A stretch of DNA of 64,000 nt from Mycolicibacterium fluoranthenivorans (GTDB lineage: Bacteria > Actinomycetota > Actinomycetes > Mycobacteriales > Mycobacteriaceae): the NCBI RefSeq assembly GCF_011758805.1, contig NZ_JAANOW010000001.1, forward strand, positions 1,488,001 through 1,552,000. The letters run 5' to 3'. Under the pieces are notes generated by a model. That model searched no databases and was not told the DNA's origin. It saw only the letters and a list, made by a program, of their open reading frames with translations. Below are positions 17,797 through 24,976 of the stretch, in pieces (positions within the stretch are counted from its first letter, which is position 1; each line of letters starts with the position of its first letter). Both the position numbers and the translations under genes were made by a program.

Positions 17797-17931
17797 GTGG
17801 GTGAGGTCGGCCGCTGGCGCAGCGCCGCCGCCCGCGCTCACTTTCTCACCGTGTACGAGGCGGGCATGGCCGCGCTGCCGGTGGTGGGTGAATCCGTCGA
17901 CGTGCCGACGACGTTCGGTACGGCGGCCTAG
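17797..17931 (+). pseudogene. 5' fragment of a split alpha/beta-hydrolase gene
   Basis: From GTG at 17797 the frame reads GEVGRWRSAAARAHFLTVY, then EAGMAALPVVGESVDVP, then TTFGTA and a TAG at 17929-17931. This is the conserved N-terminus of an actinobacterial alpha/beta-hydrolase family that normally continues past the FGT segment. The missing C-terminal part of such a gene is found 5.9 kb downstream (23862-24143), after a foreign block. The fragment starts 13 bases after the glmS stop. Confidence 0.7.
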
Positions 17932-18095
17932 GTTTTTCGTCGCCGTCGAACTCGGCCGACCTCTCGGTGGTCGTGGATCGCCAAAGTGGACCCCTCGAAT
18001 TGTGTGAAGGTCAAATCACTTGTGCGCACACCAGTCTAATATCAGCACACGGATGTTCGGTTGCGGCCGAGCGGTACTGAGCCAAAGAAGCTTGA

Positions 18096-18659
18096 CTACG
18101 CCTGGTCGGTCTTGATGCCGTTGATCAAGTACCACAGGCCGCGTTCGAATGATTCTGGTGACCCGCCTTGTCCGCGTTTCGTCTGAATCATGACGGCGCC
18201 GAGTAGGTAGTTGAAGATGATGCTGATTCCGTCGATCGCCTGGTGTTCGTTGTAGCCGCCGCTGCGCAGAATGTTGAGGAGGCTCTCGCGAACTTCAGCA
18301 ACCCAGGAGCCTTTCAATTCCTGCGTGATCAGAACTTCGGCGATGCCAGGGCGGGTGACTAACGTCTGGCGAAGATCCTCAATGGCCTTGAAGAGCACTT
18401 CATCCCATGGTGCTTTCTCAGTGGTTCGAATTGATGGCACCGCGATGGTGTGGGCGACGAGTGCTTCGAGTAGTGCTTCCTTCGAGTCGAAATACCCATA
18501 CAACGTCATATGACTGACGCCGAGGTCGGCACTGACGCGACGAAACGTCACGGCCTCCAAGCCATCCGCGTCGAGGACGGCGAGCGCCGCAGTGATCACC
18601 TGCTCGACGTCCAGGAGTGCCCGACGCCCTGGACGTCCCCGCTGATTATCCGTCGTCAT
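18096..18659 (-). CDS. TetR-family transcriptional regulator
   Basis: A 187-residue regulator whose helix-turn-helix reads FRRVSADLGVSHMTLYGYF (about residues 38-56), with a C-terminal ligand domain. The ATG at 18659 is chosen because the protein then starts MTTDNQRGRPGRR like its relatives. It is divergent from the luciferase-like gene, and the shared 105-base region holds two abutting palindromes that are its likely operators. Confidence 0.88.
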   Translation of the reverse strand: MTTDNQRGRPGRRALLDVEQVITAALAVLDADGLEAVTFRRVSADLGVSHMTLYGYFDSKEALLEALVAHTIAVPSIRTTEKAPWDEVLFKAIEDLRQTLVTRPGIAEVLITQELKGSWVAEVRESLLNILRSGGYNEHQAIDGISIIFNYLLGAVMIQTKRGQGGSPESFERGLWYLINGIKTDQA

Positions 18660-18684
18660 GACAAACAGTAATAGAGCACGGGGG

Positions 18685-18725
18685 TTGACATCACAAAATT
18701 TTACCAAGTAAATTTACGGCGTAAA
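18685..18725 (+). promoter_or_regulatory. promoter with two abutting palindromic operators
   Basis: A -35 hexamer TTGACA lies at 18685-18690. Two 13-bp palindromes follow without a gap: TTTACCAAGTAAA (18700-18712) and TTTACGGCGTAAA (18713-18725), both of the form TTTAC-N3-GTAAA. The first covers the expected -10 position (about 18708-18714), so repressor binding would block transcription of the luciferase-like gene at 18765. The same sites can also autoregulate the divergent TetR gene. Confidence 0.75.
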
Positions 18726-18764
18726 TATTCGTCGCTCGTCGACTTCCCGACCGATGGTAGAAAC

Positions 18765-19847
18765 GTGAAACTTGGCTTCTTGCTGCCCACAATGCATTCG
18801 CTGGACGTCAACCGCATGGCGCTGGACGCCGCTGTGCGGCTAGGAGTGGACGACGTATGGGTACTTGACCACATGATGGGTCTGACACATCCCGCTGTAT
18901 GGCCGTTGTTCCCTGCCTCCCAAGCGCTTCCCGACCCCGACGCGCTGCTGGACCCTTTTTGCCTTGCTGCGGCGCTCGGACCTATCACCGATGTCCCTCT
19001 CGGTGTGTGCGTCACCGATGCCACGCGGCGCCGCGGCGGTGACCTCGCGCGCGCCTCGCTCACGCTGCACGACATCTGCAACGGCGGCTTCATTCTTGGC
19101 CTCGGCTCCGGCGAAGCCGAGTCGATCTTGCCGTTTGGATACGACTATGGGGCTCCCGTGGGCAATGTCGAATGTGCACTTCGCGAGTTGAGGTCGATGC
19201 TCGACCACGGTCAGATGCCCGATGGTGTCGGACGCACGGGGCTGTCCCGCGACGGCGCCAAGGGGGTCCCCCAGGTGTGGGTCGCCGCTCAACAACCACG
19301 CATGCTGCGGCTCACGGGTACCTACGCTGACGGCTGGTTGCCACTGCCCAGCAGTATCGAGTCGTACCGAGAACAACACAACGTCATCAAAACGGCCGCT
19401 GCGAAGGCAGGCCGTCCCGCTCCTGTTGCATCGCTGGTGCCCGCCACTATCTTTGGTGACTCCCGTGAGCACGTCATGCAGACTCTCGACCAGGTTCCGG
19501 TCGCGCGATTGATCGCCTATTATCTGCCTGCGGCGACATGGCGCAAGTACGGCTTGGACCATCCCGGCGGGCCCGACTGCCGCGGCCAGTCTGACATCAT
19601 CCCGCACGCTGTTGACGCCGAGCAGCTCATCGAGATCGCCCGCAAAATCCCGGTCGAACTGGTCGAGGAACTTGTATGGCTCGGTAATGCCGACGAAATC
19701 GCCGAGCGTATAGCACCATTCGCCGAAGCTGGCGCAACGCACCTGATGCTCGGCGACGTCACCGGAACGACCTATGCGCCTGAGGAATCAGCCAGGGTAC
19801 TCGGCGACCAGCTTCCACGACTAAAGACTCTGCTCGCCGAAATCTGA
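18765..19847 (+). CDS. LLM-class flavin/F420-dependent oxidoreductase
   Basis: A 360-residue luciferase-like TIM-barrel protein starting MKLGFLLPTMHSLDVNR, with GVCVTDATRRRGGDLAR (about 83-99) and GGFILGLGSGEAE (about 108-120). It is divergent from the TetR gene and controlled by the tandem palindromes. The gene ends 27 bases before the IS element, so any downstream partner has been separated from it by the insertion. The phosphotransferase and DUF7064-like genes beyond the element may once have been in the same transcript. Confidence 0.88.
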   Translation: MKLGFLLPTMHSLDVNRMALDAAVRLGVDDVWVLDHMMGLTHPAVWPLFPASQALPDPDALLDPFCLAAALGPITDVPLGVCVTDATRRRGGDLARASLTLHDICNGGFILGLGSGEAESILPFGYDYGAPVGNVECALRELRSMLDHGQMPDGVGRTGLSRDGAKGVPQVWVAAQQPRMLRLTGTYADGWLPLPSSIESYREQHNVIKTAAAKAGRPAPVASLVPATIFGDSREHVMQTLDQVPVARLIAYYLPAATWRKYGLDHPGGPDCRGQSDIIPHAVDAEQLIEIARKIPVELVEELVWLGNADEIAERIAPFAEAGATHLMLGDVTGTTYAPEESARVLGDQLPRLKTLLAEI

Positions 19848-19874
19848 CATTGACCACACGTGACGATGCCTAAA

Positions 19875-21535
19875 CCTCGTTCCACCGACTGACCTGGTTG
19901 TATAGGGGTGTCGGAATGAGGAAAGTGCCCTCTGGGCTGGGATGATTGGTGTTCTCACGCATCAATCGGTCCAGTTCGGAAAGGCACTTCCGGTGCAAGT
20001 TTCGCATAGGTTCGCCTCGGATTCAGCGGTGTTCGACGATGGCAATCTCGTGTCGTGTGCCGGTGTGGTTGCGGTGATGACGTTGGCCGAGCAGACCGGG
20101 CTTTCGCGCTTGCTCGGCGAGAAGGTCCACATCAGCGCGCCGCGGATAAAGTCCGGGTCGGCGAACCCGGCACCGAAGCTGGCCACCGTGGTCGCAGGCA
20201 TGGTTGCCGGTGCGGACTGCATCGATGACGTCGACATCCTGCGCAGCGGCGGGATGAAGTCGCTCTTCGACGGCGTGTACGCACCGTCGACGGTGGGAAC
20301 GTTGCTGCGGGAGTTCACCTTCGGTCACGCCCGCCAGTTGGAGTCGGTGCTGCGCGAGCACCTGGTGGCGTTGTGCGGCCGGGTCGACCTGCTCCCCAAC
20401 GCCGCCGAACAACGGGTGTTCATCGACATCGACTCGTTGCTGCGCCCGGTCTACGGCCACGCCAAACAAGGCGCCTCCTACGGGCACACCAAGATCGCCG
20501 GCAAGCAGATCCTGCGCAAGGGACTGTCCCCGCTCGCCACCACGATCAGCACCGCGTCCTCGGCTCCGGTGATCGCCGGGATGCGGCTCCGCGCCGGAAA
20601 GGCCAACTCGGGCAAGGGTGCCGCACGGATGGTCGCCCAAGCCATCAGCACCGCCCGCGCCGCCGGTGCCAGCGGGAAGATCCTGGTCCGCGGCGACTCG
20701 GCCTACGGCAACCGCAAGGTGGTCGCCGCGTGTGTCCGCGCAGGCGCCCAGTTCTCGCTGGTGATGACCCGCAACCCGGCCATCGACCGCGCGTTGGCCG
20801 CCATCGACGACGACGCGTGGACACCGGTGTCCTACCCCGGAGCGGTCCAAGATCCCGATACGGGGGCCTGGATCTCCGATGCCGAAGTCGCCGAAATCCC
20901 CTACACCGCATTCGCATCCACCCCCGATGCGATCACCGCCCGCCTGGTCGTGCGCCGCGTCAAAGACGCCCGCTACCCCGACGCGCTGTTCCCGGTGTGG
21001 CGGTATCACCCGTTCCTGACCAACACCGACCTGCCGGTCACCGAGGCCGACGTCACCCACCGCCAGCACGCGATCATCGAGACCGTGTTCGCCGATCTGA
21101 TCGACGGAGCGTTGGCGCACATCCCGTCGGGCCGGTTCGGCGCGAACTCCGCCTGGGTGCTGTGCGCGGCGATCGCCCACAACCTGCTGCGCGCCGCCGG
21201 AGTCCTCGCCGGAGAACGTCACGGCCGAGCGCGGGGATCGACGCTGCGCCGCCGCATCGTCAACGTGCCAGCCCGACTGGCCCGTCCACAGCGCCGACCA
21301 GCCCTGCACCTACCTAGCCGCTGGCCCTGGTCGAAGGCCTGGCTTGCCCTGTGGCGCAGCATCATCGGACACAGCCCACCACAACGCGCGATCCCCTGAT
21401 CAACTGCCAAACAGGCCCGACCGGAGCACACAGGAAAAGCTGGCCAGACCAGCGGGGCCACCTCATGCCCGCATCCCGAACATCGGCATCAACGAGAAAC
21501 GACTCCCGTCACCGAGGTCAGTCGGTGGATCGAGG
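19875..21535 (+). mobile_element. complete IS1380-family insertion sequence
   Basis: The element is 1661 bp, the usual size for IS1380. Its ends are CCTCGTTCCACCGACTGACC (left) and, read inward from the right, CCTCGATCCACCGACTGACC, differing at one base. The flanks carry a 5-bp direct repeat CTAAA (19870-19874 and 21536-21540), the expected target duplication. It encodes one transposase. A second, oppositely oriented copy lies at 1-783. Confidence 0.95.
19942..21399 (+). CDS. IS1380-family transposase
   Basis: A 485-residue DDE transposase occupying most of the element. The N-terminal part includes VVAGMVAGADCIDDVDILRSGG, and the C-terminal part includes AIIETVFADLIDGALAHIPS and an HNLLRAAG segment typical of the family. 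There is no frameshift or early stop, so the element may be active. The ATG 67 bases from the left end is used; a start slightly downstream cannot be ruled out. Confidence 0.92.
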   Translation: MIGVLTHQSVQFGKALPVQVSHRFASDSAVFDDGNLVSCAGVVAVMTLAEQTGLSRLLGEKVHISAPRIKSGSANPAPKLATVVAGMVAGADCIDDVDILRSGGMKSLFDGVYAPSTVGTLLREFTFGHARQLESVLREHLVALCGRVDLLPNAAEQRVFIDIDSLLRPVYGHAKQGASYGHTKIAGKQILRKGLSPLATTISTASSAPVIAGMRLRAGKANSGKGAARMVAQAISTARAAGASGKILVRGDSAYGNRKVVAACVRAGAQFSLVMTRNPAIDRALAAIDDDAWTPVSYPGAVQDPDTGAWISDAEVAEIPYTAFASTPDAITARLVVRRVKDARYPDALFPVWRYHPFLTNTDLPVTEADVTHRQHAIIETVFADLIDGALAHIPSGRFGANSAWVLCAAIAHNLLRAAGVLAGERHGRARGSTLRRRIVNVPARLARPQRRPALHLPSRWPWSKAWLALWRSIIGHSPPQRAIP

Positions 21536-21747
21536 CTAAAAAGCCGAACTCATGAACGGAGGTTCGCTCAGGCCGTCGACAACCTGCAGGACTACAACGC
21601 GCAATGCGGAGCCATCGCAGAGCCCGTCATTCCCGACGCGCCAGGCGCTAGCAACCCCAGCAGGCTACTTGCCAACTGCAACCCCAGCATCCACCCGAGT
21701 ACGCCGAGCTCCAAACACAAGCCCAACTGCGGAAACGAGGACACGCC
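21536..21747 (+). other. spacer after the IS element with a possible gene remnant
   Basis: The first five bases are the target duplication. One reading frame stays open through the spacer, contains ERRFAQAVDNLQDYNAQCGA, and ends in a TGA that overlaps the ATG of the next gene (ATGA at 21748-21751). Such overlap is typical of coupled genes, so this may be the 3' end of a gene that preceded the DUF7064-like gene. No start for it is visible, with or without the element. I do not recognise it. Confidence 0.3.
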
Positions 21748-22740
21748 ATGACCATTGACACCGAACGTGAGATCACTCCCGAGGATGACTCGTGGCGGTT
21801 CCACGAGCGGCCCGCGGACCCATTCTGGAATGAGTCAGGCCTATTCGGGTTCATGATCCCCGAGCGCAAGATCGACGGTTACTTCTACATCTGGCACCGT
21901 CCGAACATGAATCTCACGTCGGCGGGTGTCGCGTTGTGGGACGACAAGGGAATGGAATCGCACGATTGTCTGTATTCGGAGTGGTTTCATTTCAACCCCA
22001 TGTCTGCTGACACTGACATGTTCGACTTCAAACTCACCAATGGCATGAGCTGCAGGGTGATCGAGCCGCTGCGGCAGTACCGGCTGGGCTACACCAGTGA
22101 GACCTACTCTCTCGATCTCTTATGGACCGGCGCCTACCCGCCCCCGAATCTGCATTACTCCGGCGAGCACGGCTTCGACATCTATGGTGGCGTGCACTAC
22201 GAACAACTCGGCTCGGTAACCGGCAGCATCACACTGCATGGCGAAACAATTTCCGTTGATTGCCACCACTTTCGAGACCACTCCCGTGGGTTGCGGCCCG
22301 GTCCCGCCCATAACCTGCCCGGCGGTGGATTCGACTTCGCCTGGGCCTCGGAGGAGACTTCATTTGCGGTGACGTCGGCCCGCCCGGACCCCAAAGCGCC
22401 GGTCACCGCCCGATCCATCGACCGCATCAGCTACGGGCACATGACCAAAGATGGCCTCATGGCGCAGGTGGTCGACGGCACCAGGGAAGTGCTTGAACGT
22501 GAATCGGACGGCAGACCGCGCCGGGTCGTACTGCATCTGATCGACGAGCACGGACGCGAGATGCACGCACAATCGCAAGTAGTGAACTGCCTTAAGTGGC
22601 ACAGTATCTGGCATATGCAATGGTGCCTCGCGTATTGGGAAGTCGACTGCGAAAGCGGGTGGGGTGAAAACCAGGACTGGTTCGACATCGACGTGATCCG
22701 CGCCCACCAACGCCGGGCAATGGGCGCCGGGCAGCCGTAA
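21748..22740 (+). CDS. DUF7064/AttH-like protein of unknown function
   Basis: A 330-residue cytoplasmic-looking protein rich in Trp, Tyr and His, with no signal peptide or membrane helix. Segments such as GYFYIWHRPNMN, GHGFD-type turns (SGEHGFDIYGG) and CHHFRDHSRGLRPG resemble the beta-rich AttH/DUF7064 proteins found next to acyl-CoA and phosphotransferase genes in actinobacteria and sphingomonads; that family name is tentative. An ACGAGGA ribosome site precedes the ATG. The phosphotransferase gene follows 37 bases later in the same direction, so the two are probably one operon. Confidence 0.65.
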   Translation: MTIDTEREITPEDDSWRFHERPADPFWNESGLFGFMIPERKIDGYFYIWHRPNMNLTSAGVALWDDKGMESHDCLYSEWFHFNPMSADTDMFDFKLTNGMSCRVIEPLRQYRLGYTSETYSLDLLWTGAYPPPNLHYSGEHGFDIYGGVHYEQLGSVTGSITLHGETISVDCHHFRDHSRGLRPGPAHNLPGGGFDFAWASEETSFAVTSARPDPKAPVTARSIDRISYGHMTKDGLMAQVVDGTREVLERESDGRPRRVVLHLIDEHGREMHAQSQVVNCLKWHSIWHMQWCLAYWEVDCESGWGENQDWFDIDVIRAHQRRAMGAGQP

Positions 22741-22777
22741 CGAATCACGCCGACAACAGAACGGAGACGTGGTTTCA

Positions 22778-23839
22778 ATGTCGATATCCAACGCCGACGA
22801 CCTCACACCCGAATGGTTCACTCGTGTTCTCGGAAGTTCCGGGGCGATGGTCATCGACGTGCATCGCGAACAGCTCAGTAGCGGCGCGATGTGCGGCATG
22901 ACGCGCGCAGGGCTGACGTGGGACACGATTGGCCATGAACCCGCCTCAGTCATCGTGAAATACCCGACCGCAGACCCTGGCACCCGAGCCCTCGCCGAAG
23001 CGATGAGGATGTATGAACTCGAAGTCCAGTTCTACCGCGACCTGGCGCCCCACCTGGCCGGCGTGAGTATCCCCACCTGCTATTTCTCGGAGCTCAATCA
23101 CACCACCAGCGCCTTCACCCTCGTGTTGGAAGATCTCCGTGGAAAGACCCGCCCCGGAGACGTTCTCACCGAGAGCACCGCCGACGAATGCGCCGCGGTC
23201 CTTGACCAACTCGCACACCTGCAAGGGGCATCTTGGAACCTATCCGCTGCCGCAGCGATGCCGTGGCTCGCGGATCGCAACCGCACCTACACCGTCTTCG
23301 ACTCTATGCCCGCCGGACTACAGCCGTGGCTCGATCGATTCGGTCACGCGCTGGAGCCCGAACAGGTCGCCCTGTTCGAGACCGTCATTCCCCAGGCAGG
23401 CCGATGGATCAGATCGTGGAACGGACCTTCAGTGGTCCAGCATGGAGACCTACGCACCGACAACATCCTGTTCAGCCTCGACCCAGTTCCACGGGCTACG
23501 ATCGTGGACTTCCAAACCGTGCGCCTCGGCCCGCCCGGGATCGATCCCGCCTACTTCCTCGGCTCGTCACTGTCCACGCAGAACCGCCGCGCATACGAAC
23601 TAGACCTGCTCAAGGAGTTCCACCGCCACCTCGTTGCCGTCGGAGCCGCCGACTACGACTTCAACGCGTGCTTGCGCGACTACCGAGAGGGCGCCATCTA
23701 CGCTGTCTTCCTTTTCTGCGGCCTATCCAGCCAAATCCCACCATCAGAACGTTTCGATCGCGTCATCGCCGACCAGACCCGTCGATACGCAGATATGGCG
23801 CTCGACCTCAATTCCGCCAGACTAGCCAACCTCATGTGA
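22778..23839 (+). CDS. APH/ecdysteroid-kinase-like phosphotransferase
   Basis: A 353-residue small-molecule kinase. The catalytic loop VVQHGDLRTDNILF (about residues 222-235) contains His-x-Asp-x4-Asn, and IVDFQTV about ten residues later supplies the metal-binding Asp. The nucleotide lysine is probably in ASVIVKYP near residue 65. The ATG at 22778 is preferred over the GTG at 22769 because GGAGA lies ten bases before it. Such kinases phosphorylate hydroxyl groups of antibiotics, steroids or other lipophilic alcohols; the substrate here is unknown. The gene ends just before the right edge of the foreign block. Confidence 0.85.
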   Translation: MSISNADDLTPEWFTRVLGSSGAMVIDVHREQLSSGAMCGMTRAGLTWDTIGHEPASVIVKYPTADPGTRALAEAMRMYELEVQFYRDLAPHLAGVSIPTCYFSELNHTTSAFTLVLEDLRGKTRPGDVLTESTADECAAVLDQLAHLQGASWNLSAAAAMPWLADRNRTYTVFDSMPAGLQPWLDRFGHALEPEQVALFETVIPQAGRWIRSWNGPSVVQHGDLRTDNILFSLDPVPRATIVDFQTVRLGPPGIDPAYFLGSSLSTQNRRAYELDLLKEFHRHLVAVGAADYDFNACLRDYREGAIYAVFLFCGLSSQIPPSERFDRVIADQTRRYADMALDLNSARLANLM

Positions 23840-23861
23840 CATCGCAGAATCGGGGCCATGC

Positions 23862-24143
23862 CCTAGGGCTTGCCTCCTCGGCGGGCCGGATGTAGCGCTC
23901 CATCAGCCGACGCCCACCTTGTTCACCGACGCCCAGCTGCGTGCGCTGGACATGCCGGTGCTGGCATTGATCGCCGGCCGCAGCGTCATCCACGAAGGAC
24001 GACGGGCGGCCGACACCGCGCGGTCAGTGCTGCGGCACGGTCAGGTCGAACTCTGGGCGTCGGCGTCCCACGCCATCAGCGGAGAGTTCCCGGACGAGAT
24101 CGCCGCGCGGGCGCATCGGTTCTGGGACGGTGTCGACAGCTGA
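23862..24143 (+). pseudogene. 3' fragment of the split alpha/beta-hydrolase gene
   Basis: The frame reads GGPDVALHQPTPTLFTDAQL, then RALDMPVLALIAGRSVIHEG, and later VELWASASHAISGEFPDEIA before a TGA at 24141-24143. This is the C-terminal part of an alpha/beta-hydrolase, with the catalytic histidine in SHAISGEFP. It is in the same orientation as the N-terminal fragment at 17797. About 150 residues between the fragments are missing. It has no start of its own beyond a TTG at 23919, so it is unlikely to give a working enzyme. Confidence 0.72.
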
Positions 24144-24156
24144 GGCCGACGGGATG

Positions 24157-24924
24157 TCAGGTGCGAATGACGCTGGGCCCCAAGGCTTCATACCGGTGCG
24201 CCTCGGCCGTCGGCAGTTCTGATCCGGTGACGATGGATTCGAAATCCGACACCTCGGCGAACCGGCAGAAGCTGGTCTCCCCGAACTTCGTGTGGGCGGC
24301 CACGAGAATCCTGCGCCCGGCGACGTGTACGGCCGTCTGCTTGACCGCGGCCACGGCCGGGTCCGGTGTGGTGAGGCCGTGTTCCACGGTGATCCCGTTG
24401 GTGCCGAGATACGCCACGTCGATCACCAGTGTGCGCAGCCGCTCCACGGCCCAATGATCCACCGTCGCAAGAGTTCTGCCCCGCATCCGGCCGCCCAGCA
24501 GGAGTACCGTGACCGTGTCGCTGTGCGCGAGCGCCTCGGCGGCCAGCAGCGAGGAGGTCACCACGGTGAGCTCCCGGTCGGCGATCTTCTCGGCGATCAG
24601 GCGAGGTGTGAATCCCTCGTCCAGATAGACGGTTTCGGAGCCGTGCAGGAGTTCGACGGCCGCGGCGGCGATCCGGTGCTTCTGGGCGAGGTCGACCTGG
24701 CTGCGATACTCGACGGTGGATTCGAACGCGACGGTCTCCAGTGGCACCGCGCCGCCGTGCACCCGTTTGAGCAGCCGGCGCCCGGCGAGGACCTTGAGGT
24801 CGCGGCGGATGGTCTCGGACGCGACGTGGAGTTCCTCGGCCAGCGGCAGCACCTCTACCCGGCCCCGAGTACGGGCGAACTCGACGATGCGGCTCTGACG
24901 GGTCTCTGAATCCACGGCTGACAT
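24157..24924 (-). CDS. DeoR-family regulator of sugar/polyol uptake
   Basis: A 255-residue DeoR repressor. The N-terminal winged helix contains ELHVASETIRRDLKVLAGRR (about 30-49) followed by the family hallmark LLKRVHGGA, and the C-terminal DeoRC domain holds YLDEGFTPRLIAE and VDVAYLGTNG-type sugar-phosphate binding segments. It lies 52 bases after the PTS gene in the same direction, separated by a perfect palindrome. It probably represses the PTS and dehydrogenase genes until a phosphorylated sugar is present. Confidence 0.9.
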   Translation of the reverse strand: MSAVDSETRQSRIVEFARTRGRVEVLPLAEELHVASETIRRDLKVLAGRRLLKRVHGGAVPLETVAFESTVEYRSQVDLAQKHRIAAAAVELLHGSETVYLDEGFTPRLIAEKIADRELTVVTSSLLAAEALAHSDTVTVLLLGGRMRGRTLATVDHWAVERLRTLVIDVAYLGTNGITVEHGLTTPDPAVAAVKQTAVHVAGRRILVAAHTKFGETSFCRFAEVSDFESIVTGSELPTAEAHRYEALGPSVIRT

Positions 24925-24938
24925 TCTGATCGGCGGTC

Positions 24939-24970
24939 CGAAAGCCCTGGCCCGCGGGCCAGGGCTTTCG
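24939..24970 (-). terminator. 32-bp perfect palindrome between PTS and DeoR genes
   Basis: The arms CGAAAGCCCTGGCCCG and CGGGCCAGGGCTTTCG are perfectly complementary, giving a hairpin of at least 14 bp. It starts seven bases after the PTS stop codon. It probably terminates or attenuates the PTS transcript so that less regulator is made. Confidence 0.8.
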
Positions 24971-24976
24971 AAGAAC

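Larger units (their letters stand above)
17932..23861. mobile_element. foreign block that replaced the middle of an alpha/beta-hydrolase gene
   Basis: The block carries TetR, a luciferase-like oxidoreductase, an IS1380-family element, a DUF7064-like protein and a phosphotransferase. Both edges are at a CCTAGG hexamer (17927-17932 and 23862-23867). Codon use and base composition look less GC-rich than in the flanks, most clearly in 18096-18764. Joining the edges does not restore an intact hydrolase, so the middle of that gene was lost when the block arrived. The exact mechanism is not visible: there is no integrase, tRNA or long repeat at the edges. Confidence 0.6.

Noticed and set aside
17801..18007. 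68-residue frame after glmS
   Set aside because: The overlapping frame from 17797 carries recognisable hydrolase sequence; this one does not.
23919..24143. Independent 74-residue gene from TTG 23919
   Set aside because: The frame extends upstream with hydrolase sequence and lacks a ribosome site at this TTG; it is a gene fragment.
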